Shown: one piece after another, positions 44,740 to 55,194 of the stretch | Layout of the letters: the number at the start of each line of letters is the position of its first letter | How positions within the stretch are numbered: the stretch's first letter is position 1 | Source of the DNA: Talinum fruticosum | Taxonomy: Eukaryota > Streptophyta > Magnoliopsida > Caryophyllales > Talinaceae | Assembly: GCA_021018815.1 (NCBI GenBank) | Contig: JAITYX010000005.1 | Span: 11,020,001 to 11,084,000, forward strand | Length of the DNA: 64,000 bases | Direction: 5' to 3' | Program-made: the position numbers and the translations under genes | The notes under the pieces: model-generated | Told to the model about the DNA's origin: nothing | The model's input: the letters and a program-made list of their open reading frames with translations, nothing else | Databases searched by the model: none

Positions 44740-45696
44740 TTATCTACATAACTCTTTTTGTCGACTTTGGGATGCTTTGATGTATTCCTGAATCTTCCTA
44801 ATCTTTTTAGTTGTTTCTTGGATAAGTTCAGGGCCTAAAATTAATGCTTCATCAAACTCACTCCAACATAATGGGGTTACTGCATTTCCTTCCATACAAC
44901 GCTTCAAATGGAGCCATTTTAATGGTGGCCTCGATAAGCTGTTATTATAGGAGAATTCCACCAATGGTAACTCATCTTCCCATCTTCCTTGAAAATGAAG
45001 AACACATGCTCTCAACATATCTTCCAAGATTTAATTCACCCTTTCCGTCTGTCCATCTGCTTTACGGGTGGTACGAACTACTAAAATTTAGTTTAGTTCC
45101 AAAAGCTCGTTGTAAAGCCTCGCCAAAAGGGGCTTGGAACCTCTTGTCCCTATCGGATATGATATCCTTAGGTATTCCATGTAACCTCACAATTTCCTTG
45201 ACATATAATCGTGCCAATCTCTCTACATTCCATGTGTCATGTATTGGTATGAAATGCGCGGATTTAGTAAGTCGGTCAACAATAACCCAAATAGCATTTT
45301 TCTTCGAAGCGTAAGGGGTAACCCCAAAACAAAGTCCATTAAAATCGAGTCCTATTTCCAAGTAGGTATCTCCAAGGGTCCGAGCTCACCCACAGGACGT
45401 TGATGTTCGGCCTTAACCATTTGGCAAGTCAAGCATTTATTCACATATTCTACGATATCCCTTTTCGTATTATTCCACCAAAAATATTGCTTCAAGACCT
45501 TGTACATTTTTGTTCCTCTTGGGTGTACTGAGTATCGTGTATTGTGAGCTTCCTCGAGAATCTTTATTTTCAATTCTTCTTTATTCGAGTACGCATAACC
45601 TAGGTTACGAAACCTTAAGGTTCCATCTTCATGTATTTCAAAACCGGGGATTTTCCTTTTTAATATTTTGCTTAATCCTTTCCAACTCAACATCAT
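44740..45696 (-). pseudogene. Tekay integrase
   Basis: 45352-45696 holds the HHCC zinc domain (VHPRGTKMYKVLKQYFWW and CLTCQMVKAEHQRP). 45062-45361 holds the core, with [15 protein letters not shown] (the D of V-D-R-L-T-K), [16 protein letters not shown] (second Asp) and [21 protein letters not shown]. 44740-45027 continues with ACVLHFQGRWEDELPLVEFSYNNS. The three parts are in different frames, so at least two frameshifts separate them. The catalytic Glu would be just past SSSYHP, near 45060. Confidence 0.9.
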
Positions 45697-45723
45697 CGTT
45701 TTGGCCTACTTGGATTTCTTTCA

Positions 45724-46400
45724 TTATAGTAGGTTGTACCTCCATTGCTGTCGAAATCCCTCTACGTGTCCATTCGAGACTAACTCAACGCCCATATTAT
45801 GAAGGTCCTGTAATACGGTGGGTTGGGTTACTATCATTGCATTCAAACTATGTTGTATCTTCCTACTCAATGCATCGGCCACGACATTCGCTTTCCCTGG
45901 ATGGTATTGCATTTGTAAATCATAATCCTTAAGCAACTCTAACCAGATGGCGTTGTCTTAAATTGATTTCTTTTTGGGTAAAAATGTACTTCAAACTACG
46001 ATGGTCGGTAGAAATTTTGCAAGTGGCCCCATATAGGTAATGCCTCCAAATTTTTAGAGCGAATACAACAGCAGCCAATTCCCGAGTCATGGGTAGGATA
46101 ATTCTTTTCGTACGGTTTGAGTTTTCGGGATGCATAAGCTATGACTTTATCATCCTGCATTAACACACATCGTAACCCGTTTTTAGAGGCATCACTATAA
46201 ACGGTGTACTCTTTACCTTCGACTGGTAAGGTAAGGATAGGGGCTGTGGTTAACCTCCTCTTTAACTCGTGAAAGGCCTCATCACATTTATCCGACCACG
46301 AAATTTTGTTGTCTTTTTCAATAAATTGGTCAATGGTGAAGCTATTTTTGAAAAATCTTGTACAAACCTCCTATAATATCCTCGCCAACCCAAGAAAACT
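45724..46400 (-). pseudogene. Tekay RNase H
   Basis: Blocks: [37 protein letters not shown] (45929-46135) and [20 protein letters not shown] (45724-45936), typical of plant gypsy RNase H. The segment 46140-46400, with the region matching Y-T-V-Y-S-D-A, is in shifted frames. Frame breaks occur near 45936 and 46135. Confidence 0.85.
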
Positions 46401-46402
46401 TC

Positions 46403-47290
46403 TCACTTCGTAACATTGAATGGTCTAGGCCATTCGGTTACCACCTTCACTTTGTGAGGATCGACCTTAATCCCTTCTCTACAAACAACGTGCCCTAAAA
46501 ATGCCACCTCTTCCAACCAAAATTCACATTTTTGCAATTTAGCATACAATTGGTGTTCTCTCGAGGTTTGTAACGCTATCCTTAGATGCTCGGCATGTTC
46601 CCCCTTATCATTAGAGTATACGAGAATATCATCAATAAATACCACCACAAACTTATCCAGATAAGGCCTGAAAATTCTGTTTATAAGATCCATAAATGCA
46701 GCGGGGACATTGGTAAGTCCAAAGGGCATCACCGTATATTCATAATGTCCATATCCGGTTCTAAAGGCGGTTTTGGGGATATCTTATTGTTTAATTCTAT
46801 GTTGGTGATACCCAGATTTTAGGTCTATCTTCGAAAATACTCCGGCCCCTTGTAGTTGGTTAAACAAATCGTCAATTCTAGGTAGGGGATATTTATTCTT
46901 GACAGTTATCTTGTTTAACTCCCTATAATCCATACATAGTCTCAAAGTTCCATTCTTCTTTTTCACAAATAGGACTAGAGCTCCCCAAGGTGACATACTC
47001 GGCCTAATGAATCCTTTTTGTATCAATTCATCAAGTTGGGCCTTCAACTCCTTAAGTTCTGGTGGGGCCATTCTATATGGCGCTTTAGAAATAAGTTGTA
47101 CGCCGGGGATTAGTTCAATTTCAAAATTAATCTCCCTTTGAGGAGGTAGGCTACGTAGATCCTCGGGAAATACATCTGGAAATTCACATACTATAGGTAT
47201 ATCTTCTATGTTTATCTTATCTTTCCTATCCTTACTAACATAACATAAGTATCCCGTACAACCATGTCTTAATAGCTTGTTAACCTTCAT
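46403..47290 (-). pseudogene. Tekay reverse transcriptase
   Basis: 46784-47290: [79 protein letters not shown] and IDLKSGYHQ, with the first catalytic Asp in [12 protein letters not shown]. 46403-46732: [20 protein letters not shown] and the catalytic FIDD in [13 protein letters not shown], then [21 protein letters not shown] frameshift near 46750 divides them. Core residues are retained although the gene is broken. Confidence 0.92.
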
Positions 47291-47448
47291 AACTGAAAAT
47301 ATAGAATACTTCTTTGTATCTTTTTCACCATGAAAGCATACTTCCCCCTTTTTGCCCCTTTAAAATAACCATACCATCTTTACAATCTATTTTCGCTTCA
47401 TGAGTTGCCAACCAATTCATTCCTAAAATCACATCAAATTTCGAAAGA

Positions 47449-47835
47449 TCAAATTGGATTAAATCTACAAGAAACAACTCTCCAGCTTATAACTAGGGAC
47501 ACATGTTGGTAGAGAATGAGACATTCGACCACCTTTCCATTTGGCAATCCAATTAGGCACTCAATTGGAGTCTTATGATTTTCTAAGTATAGCTGGGAGG
47601 CAGCTTGGGTAGATATAAATGAGTGGGTAGCACCCGAATCAAATAAAACACAAAGAGATTTTGAGTTTAGAAAGATTGTACCAGTAACAACCGTTCCCGA
47701 GGCTGCCGCTTCCTTCCTGTTCATTATGTACGCTCGCCCTACGGTCACCGGTTTTGGAGGTGGCGCAGGTCCCCGACGTAGCGGCATCAAGGGCTTCGCA
47801 GCTCCCTTTTCTATAGCTTTCGCCTTCTTGGGCAA
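47449..47835 (-). pseudogene. Tekay aspartic protease
   Basis: The catalytic box is intact: VLFDSGATHSFIS, within VVTGTIFLNSKSLCVLFDSG. It overlaps the end of gag by 25 bp in another frame. The frame ends near 47449, after which protease sequence continues in other frames toward RT (47291-47448). The D-S-G-A-T-H-S-F form is typical of plant gypsy proteases. Confidence 0.85.
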
Positions 47836-48710
47836 GCTTTTATTAGATGTTCGGGGCTACCACACCAAACACATTTATTAGTACCGACTCGACAATCTGA
47901 TGTGATATGATTGGTCCGACCGCATTTACCACAAGGCTCGGGGACGGCTAAAGTGCGACTCTTGCTAAAACCAGTGGTGGGTTTCTTTTGAGCTACACTC
48001 TCACTCGTATTGTTCCATTTCCTTTTTGAGTTTCTAGGATTTAAGGCCCTTAATTCACTCTTAACTCGTTCAACCTCGACGGCTCTTTCATACAATTCTT
48101 GATAATCTTTGATAGGTTGACCAGCAAGTTGATGTCGAATATAATGGGCCAAACCTTCCCGAAATCTTATCATCTTCATTCTTTCAGTAGCAACAAAATC
48201 TGGGGTAAATCTAGATAGCTCCATGAATTGACTAGCTTACTCGCATCATCTGTCATATTATTATTCTTTTTCGGTTCCAGGAACTCTTTTTCTTTCGACG
48301 TCGAGCGAGATCGGGTAAAACTTCACTCTAAGATCTTCTATAAATTTCTCCCAAGTGAACTCATAACCTTGAAATTTGTTCTTTATTGAGCTCTACCAAA
48401 TATCCGCTTCACCGATTAGGTAGTAAGTCCCTACGTTTACCTTTTTCTCTTCAGGAACCTCAACAACTGCAAATATCTTTTCCATCCCCTAATCCATTCT
48501 TCTAACTCTCTCTGGATCGGTCTTCCCACCCTAAATTTTAGGATTACGTCGAGCCACTCTATCAGCCTAACTTGTCAAGCTTAGAAGTGAGTTCAATAGG
48601 CGTAGGGGAATCCTTTTCGGTAACTCTGTTACTAAGTTTTTCCGATGATCTGGGTCAATGGTGTCGGTGGAACCCTCTAACGACGCGAGGTTGGGTCTCA
48701 CCATGGCTTT
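47811..48710 (-). pseudogene. Tekay gag
   Basis: The 3' part (47811-48224) reads RFTPDFVATERMKMIRFREG, ELYERAVEVERVKSEL, then a zinc knuckle CGKCGRTNHITSDCR and a second Cys-rich motif CVWCGSPEHLIKACP. The N-terminal half (48225-48710) is split among frames, with pieces resembling Y-Y-L-x-G-E-A-x-W-W near 48420. The start cannot be placed with certainty. A tandem pair of knuckles is usual in this type. Confidence 0.8.
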
Positions 48711-50150
48711 GCTTGTGAGTTGGGAGGAGTTTCTAACACTTGTTCCTCAATGCCTCGATCATTGCCCAAGTCTTATGCCACATTCCGAGTGATGTTGTTA
48801 CTTTACGTCTCGGACATGCTTGAATCACTTACATGCAAATTTGCTTAGTTTTTATTATTTATATATATTTTTTTCTTCAAAACAAAATATTACCCGCTTA
48901 AAACATCACAACAATTAGTTAAAAACTATTTTCATTGCATTTACATGCACAAATAGCACCAAAATTACATGTTAGGTTTCAGCCACGAGGGCACATACCA
49001 TAGATTAAGCTTTGTAATCTTCTCCCCATTTCTATCCTTCCTTCTATACAAAAGAGGTTATAGTTAGCCCTACTCGAAGTTGCCTGGTCAATCCCAAAAT
49101 CAGGTGATACCACTATTTAAGTTAGGTTGGTCGGCCTACCATACGTACATACATCATTCATACAAACATATCCAAAAAATTTTAGCCAACCCTACGCTAA
49201 CCGCCCTATATGTACAAGTTCCCAAAAAAACCAAAATAACGAGTCACACAATGTTAATGACCATGTACGGGGTTGTAATCCGGGTCCCACTGGTCATTGT
49301 CGGCCTTTGAATTAGAACCGATATAAATCAATTCTACTTCACCTTGCTCCTCTCCTCCACTCCCACACTCCTGTATCTCGGGCTCCTCCTCCATATCAGC
49401 CTCATCATCCTTCTCGTCTAAGCTCAAAATGACAAGCTCGGGTGACTCCGGTATGTCTATAACAACATGAACTCTTCCGGAATCCTCACATCTATCAAAT
49501 AGGTCACGCATGGGCTCAAGTCCCGGGCTATCCTCAAGGTCCGACTATAGAGGAGAAGATGGTGGCTGCTGGGGGCCAGGTGCCGGTGGGGGTGACGGTG
49601 ATCCTTGTGCTTGGGTCGGGTGAAGGAGGAGGTGGTGGAACGTGCAACAGGGGAAAGAAAAATGTAATGTCCCGTAATTAACCCCCTTATGCTCCAATTC
49701 TCTCTAATCGGGAGTTAATTAGTAATAGTGGCCCAAATCCTTCGTATCCGAAACCTAACCGTATGAGCTCCGGGGTCCCCTGTCACCATGAAGTCATGAT
49801 ATCGAAATCTAAACTCATCTCATGGGGCTACAGGTGGCGGAGACCACGAAGCCAACGCGCACGCACGAGTGAGCAGTGAAACTCTAATAAAGGGTTACTG
49901 CATGTGTTCTAACATGCTAGCATAAAGGTGACATATGTGTGCAACCACGGGGGTGCCTGGTAGCATGTAGATAGCATAGGGATCCAAAGGAGCACCTGCA
50001 TTATTAATCTAAAACAAGCAAAGAAAATTGCCTAAACCGAGTCTGGGGTTTACGAGATCTCAACAAATAATAGAATCAACAACCATATAATTGTCCATAA
50101 GATCAAATTACGACACTTTAGAATCCTATTGCTCACAGTGATCTCTAGAC
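48711..50150 (-). other. Tekay leader between PBS and gag, with an acidic ORF remnant
   Basis: About 1.4 kb of leader. A minus-strand frame at 49254-49511 is strongly acidic (SPELVILSLDEKDDEADMEE, then WDPDYNP). Upstream in the same frame, beyond one stop near 49545, is a Pro-rich stretch (about 49550-49640). It may be a short upstream ORF or the remains of an N-terminal gag extension. The rest shows nothing recognisable. Confidence 0.5.
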
Positions 50151-50151
50151 C

Positions 50152-50165
50152 CGGCTCCGATACCA
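50152..50165 (-). promoter_or_regulatory. Tekay primer-binding site (tRNA-iMet)
   Basis: Minus-strand TGGTATCGGAGCCGG, four bases from the LTR end at 50170. It matches plant initiator-Met tRNA with one substitution in the usual TGGTATCAGAGC. Confidence 0.9.
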
Positions 50166-50169
50166 CAAT

Positions 50170-52966
50170 TGTAACACCCCAATCCCTATTACTTAATAAT
50201 TCTAAAATTCGAGAATATTAGGTATGGTCGCGAGTGGAAGTTAACGCGATCGAAGGCGTTACCACCGCCCTAATAATTGGACCAGAGCTAAGATAAAATG
50301 CCAAACAACCTCGTGTTTATCGGTTACGCTTAAATAAGTATTTTGAAAGCACTAAATGTTATGTTGCAGGAGCCAAGCCCGGCAACCTAAATAACCAATC
50401 CCAAAGCAGAGTCCTACTACATCTTTATATATTAACCATGCCAATACAACGAGTATACTATAGGAAATACGCAAGATTTAATTACAGTCCAAAGTCAAAC
50501 CCAAAATTTAACGAGGAGGACTGTTCACGAGATAACGACATATCCAGCTAGGTCTTGCTCTCGTCGAGGCTTCTTAGGCAAAGGACTGTTCACATATGCA
50601 TTTCCTAAAAACAAAAACAGTGCAAACAATTCGAAAAATGAGTCGAAACTCGGTACGAACATCCTCGCATAGTCAAATAATTTTGAAACATCTTGATTGA
50701 GCGCACGCATTTCAAATCATTTTAGTTTGAAATCGGGGGAGAGAATATGAGTAAAACTTGCTTGCCGGTTATTATCCGAAAGTGGAACCCCTTGTATAAT
50801 TGATATGATCTTTGAATAAGTTGCACACCTCCCGGGCCGATCGAAAACCACGATTGAAGCCGAGCGGGTGGAATTGAAGGGCCTAAGCCCATATAATTTA
50901 TAATTCAGCGGGGACCACTTAATTACGTGACAAAACTTGATTTGCAAATGATTCACTATTAGTTATTTATATAAGAAATGTTGAGATTTGCTGAAATATG
51001 TGAATTGTCGAAGGGTACAGGCAATGAACGTACTCGAATTGAAACCTTTGCTTCTTCCCTTTTTTCGAAATTTAAGTTACCAGCTAATCGGCAATGAAGT
51101 GGCCTCAATTCCGTTATAATGGATTTTTGTTGTTAATAATGTTTCTCTTGAGTTTCAATGATTGAATTTGTATAAGCGTTTAAAATTTATTTCATCTTGT
51201 ATATTTGTTACGTAATCGGTTAAACTGCGTTTCTCTTACATAACTTTACTGCATTAATTCCGTCTCGAACATGGACAACAACGCCCATTAATTAAAGAAG
51301 TTGATTAGGCTAATCAAATAACTAATGTTATGCATGTAATTCAGTTGATTAGTTGATGTGGATTGAAAAGGTATATATATGTATATATATATGTATGTAT
51401 GTATGTATAATCAAGCACTTATCTTTATTATATTCATTAAAAAGACGTGAAATATGCTCCTAATAGTTCTTATTATTGTTACCCACATTGTTGTTGTCAT
51501 TATTATTATCGTTATTAGTATCATTATTATTATTATTATTATATACAACTAATCTGATTAATTTGACAAGCCCAACTTATCTTTCAATACTTATCCCTAA
51601 CGTAATTTCTTTATTCCTCACTTTGTCAAATTCAAACCCATAGATAAGTGATTATTTAATCCATCAATGCCTTTCCATAGGAAGGCTTCACAATTAACCA
51701 AATTGCTCAAAATTCATACATATACCAACTTAAGGTCATGAGCATTATTCTCACAACAAAATTTACATTCACAATCACAATTACGCAAACTTAATGCTCC
51801 AAGTTTTCCGCACACCTCTACACATACACATTATCCGATTTTAATTTCTACATGCACATTCCCTTTCGTTTGCTCAATATAATCATTTCCAAAATATAAC
51901 AAATCCATCAAATTACTCAATTCTATAATAAAACATCCCTAATGTCATTCACTAATTCCTAATTTCCCAAAAGAAATCACATTTATTCACATTCATACAC
52001 AATCAATCCATCAAGATAACAAACCTCAATCATCCACACCAATTCGAATTTTCACAAATCAATCTTTAAATTCACTCCACAATCATATTTCTAAATCGGA
52101 TGATTCAATTTACAATTACAATAACTAAATAAATAACGAAGTGTAATAATCTAGGGTTTAGGGTTTTACCTTCAAGTACAAAGAGAGGAAGTCGGGGAGG
52201 AAAAGAAGAGGTGGTGGTGCGTGGCGGCTGCACCGGCGACCACCGGGTCGAGGACGGTGACTAGCGCTAGCGATCGCCGTGGCTGGTGGTTGGCCGATAG
52301 GTGGGCCGCGGCAGGGGACAAACAGCGCCTGCGGAAGAGAGAGGAGAGCGAGAGCGCGAGTGAGGGAGAGAGCGAGACAGAGAGAAAGGATGGATAGCCG
52401 GCGCCGGTCTCCCGGCCGGCATCGATCTTGCAGATGGCCGGAGGAGTGAACGGCAGCGAAGGGGAGGACAAACAGGGGAGCAAAGCCAGCGCAGAGGGCA
52501 GCAGAGATGAGGGAAATGGAAACTCGGCTTTGCCCGATCGATTCTATTTCTAAATATTTTTTTAATAGAATCCAGATAAATCCATTTCTGGATTTTTCCT
52601 TCAAAAATCTGATTTGTGTATTTTTATTATTTTTATTTTTATTTATTTATTTTGTTTTCTTTTATTGTTGCTTTTAATTTTATTTTAATAATGATGTTTA
52701 CCAATTATAATTGTAACGATTTACTCGAAATATAATGTTAGCGACCTTAACTACATGTAAATTTTTTAATTTTCACTTTTAAACATGTACGTAAATTATA
52801 ATCATTATTATGAGATTTTTATTAGGGCCACTTCGTTGCCTTAGCTGCGTAACACATATATAAAAATAACTTAAATATAAAATATCGAATTGAAGTGCAC
52901 GCGCTCAATTATATAAATCTTGTAATTAATAAGATAAATAATGTGATTTAGGGTCGGGTTGTTACG
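50170..52966 (-). repeat. Tekay-type 5' LTR
   Basis: 2797 bp, TGTAACACCCC to GTTGTTACG (terminal A changed to G). It contains short TA/TATG and interrupted TTA runs at about 51370-51408 and 51497-51541. The G/C-rich part at 52190-52510 gives only low-complexity frames. Confidence 0.9.
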
Positions 52967-53326
52967 GACGAAGGCCATGTTTCCTCACTTGCCTTCTCAT
53001 CTTCGGTAAGCTAATTGGCTTAAACCTCTTCATTTGCTCATTTAGAGTAAAGTCCTAATCAAAATTGTGTTGGATTATGTCTTGCGAAGGGCTCAATTCG
53101 AAGTAGTGGAGCCATCCCAAAGTTTATGGAGACCTACGAGATTATGCACTTTCCTCTCGAGAACGTCATGTATAATGCGGGGTTTGGATCTCTCTGCATC
53201 ACCTTACGCCACCTAATTGATAGGAGGAAGAGTGATCCTATTAGAGCCATCCGTGACCGTTTTAGGATACCACCAACACGTTCCACCTCCTCTTTCGTGA
53301 GATGACCATAACTCCTTTTCATTTTG
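52967..53326 (+). pseudogene. Antisense extra ORF of the Tat-like element, second part
   Basis: Begins with the target duplication GACGA and continues the plus-strand frame cut at 41425. One frame reads QFEVVEPSQSLWRPTRLCTF at about 53096-53155, and nearby YHQHVPPPLS. An aromatic/Trp-rich segment of this kind is seen in plant mobile domain proteins, but the similarity is faint and inferred. Several stops. The stretch 53327-53503 after it shows no feature I recognise. Confidence 0.45.
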
Positions 53327-53503
53327 TTGTTTTATCTTATTTAGGCTTTTCGGGGAACCTTTAGCTTATGACTCGAACATGTATAAAAACCGTGACTACC
53401 TCGGTCACATTTTTGACCCCGTAGGCGACTGATTTCCATATAATAATCACTTCAAATACACCTCGAACACTCATACATTGCATGTATAACATTCCGAGTA
53501 CGA

Positions 53504-54996
53504 TCAAGAAATCAGTACAAACTTCATCTCTAATAAGTTTTGATTACAAGTCATTCTAAGTGATATAGAAACTTTTCTTGGTGACATAGAAACTTTTACG
53601 AGTGTTACGTAAACTACTGCATAAGTTTTTCATTTGATTCTGATCGACTCATAAAGCATACTCTTGCTCATCTTCTCACATTTTTAGTTCCGAGTCACTT
53701 AGATAACACTCAGATTTATCACATGTTCAAACACTCGCTCCAACACGCTTAATCACAGTGTCGACTTCATATTCCAAGTTAAGGTGAATTATCGCATTAG
53801 TTTATCTCTTCTAGTCGACTGTTTTGTTTGAACTTTATCTATCTAGATCAAGCACTCTCACTCGATATTCTTTATCTAACTTGATCTTTCTCCGGACAGA
53901 GTCGGATGGAATTTGAGTATAATGAATATTAGACTAAAAAAATTTCATTCCTTTCCGACTCGAGATAATTATGCACTTAATTATCTTAATTAAATTATTA
54001 TCTATGCCTAATCTTAGACCAAAGTATTTTGTACTTTGAGAACCAAAATTTGATTCACCTTTATAGGTTATCTAAATGAGGTTATCCTACTTTTGAACTA
54101 CAAAAGTAACTAGCTTCAAGATGTCAAATCGCCAACGAAACAAGGCTTTTTCTACTTCGGCCAAGGCCCGTAAACTATGTCGAGGTTGTTTGTATCCAAA
54201 GCTGGAAATCTTCAATGCTAAGCTCAACGGTGGTTTCCACCATACTTTTCGAGACACCACCAGTGGATTGGGACATCCTAAGGAGTCAAGAGCCGTTGCA
54301 CAATGTTCACATCTCAACGGATCTTTTCGAGCGACTCGGAAGAACCGTTATAACGGTCATAGAGGACTTCTAATCGAAGCTAGTCACAACGGCTAATCTG
54401 CTTGGTCCTCTATAAATAGAGGCCAACTCTTAAGACTTGAAGATTGCTAGAACCATTGTCAATACACATACTTAAGCAAAAGTCTTTGTATTCATATTCA
54501 ATCATCTACTTACATCTCCAACTCCGTTCTTAACATCTTTCTAAGATGTAAGGTCTTGTAATCAGTCACAACTTTCATTCTTACTTTCCGAGTAAGGTCC
54601 CTTGACTGAGCTGTAAGGGTTAACTCAGCTCGGTTGTCCCTAGTCTGTAAAGGTTACCTCGGTTAGGAAGTACTAGATCGGATAAGGGAATTTTTGAGTC
54701 TAGGAAAACCTTGTTAATAATTGTCTAAGGGAGCAATTCTGGTTGAGTCCATCTACTGTATTTTATGGATTCAAAATAGTGGATTTGACTTGGTGCTTCG
54801 ATTAGCACTGGTCGTGGTTTTATGCCCTAGGAGGGTTTCCACGTAATTTCTAAATTCATACTTTTCCGAGTCCAATCTAGACTCGGACAATCTTAAAGTT
54901 TGTTTTAAACTTTAATCTTCTATTTACTATTCAAATTTCCTCATCACCCTATTCACCCCCTCTAGGTGATTAATTCTCTCCAAGAGCAAACCTTTA
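53504..54996 (+). repeat. SIRE-like 5' LTR, plus strand (element A6)
   Basis: About 1493 bp of the older SIRE-like LTR type. The start is degenerate (TCAAGAAATCAG for TGAAGATTCAG); the end is GCAAACCTTTA followed by a PBS. TATA box CTATAAATAG at about 54410-54420. It is the only plus-strand copia LTR outside A7. Confidence 0.8.
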
Positions 54997-54998
54997 AT

Positions 54999-55010
54999 TG
55001 GTATCGGAGC
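54999..55010 (+). promoter_or_regulatory. A6 primer-binding site (tRNA-iMet)
   Basis: TGGTATCGGAGC, two bases after the LTR end at 54996. It differs from the standard plant site at one position. Confidence 0.9.
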
Positions 55011-55056
55011 GTAGCCTTTCGGAAAGGATCTAACCATCCAAAGGTCTAAAGATCAA

Positions 55057-55194
55057 ATGACTCGGAACAATGGAGAGTTCGATGAAGGAAGATCTTCCAG
55101 CGAGACCACAAAAGTTTAAAGGATCAAATTTTGTACACTTGGAAGAAGCTCATGGAATGCTTTTTACTTGGATGACGATGAATATGTATGGAAC
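55057..55194 (+). pseudogene. A6 gag N-terminal fragment
   Basis: Starts MTRNNGEFDEGRSSSETTK, as in the other copies but with Thr at position 2. It stays recognisable for about 45 codons with a frameshift ('gatgaatatgtatgg' matches the D-E-x-V-W segment of A2), then is cut at 55194 by the gypsy derivative. The rest of A6 lies beyond the window or is lost. Confidence 0.8.

Larger units (their letters stand above)
41426..52966 (-). mobile_element. Tekay/Del-type Ty3/gypsy chromovirus, degenerate
   Basis: An 11.5-kb minus-strand element with LTRs at 41426-44226 and 50170-52966, PPT, PBS, and gag-protease-RT-RNase H-integrase-chromodomain in chromovirus order. Target duplication GATGA (41421-41425) and GACGA (52967-52971), one transition apart. 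Every coding domain contains frameshifts or stops. LTR length, the 'aagtttcgaggacgaaact' block before the PPT and the chromodomain type support Tekay/Del. It sits inside the antisense ORF of the Tat-like element. Confidence 0.9.

Noticed and set aside
49669..49690. Possible LTR start TGTAATGTCCCG after a purine run in the Tekay leader
   Set aside because: No partner end, PBS or repeat of this sequence found nearby; probably chance or an old scrap.
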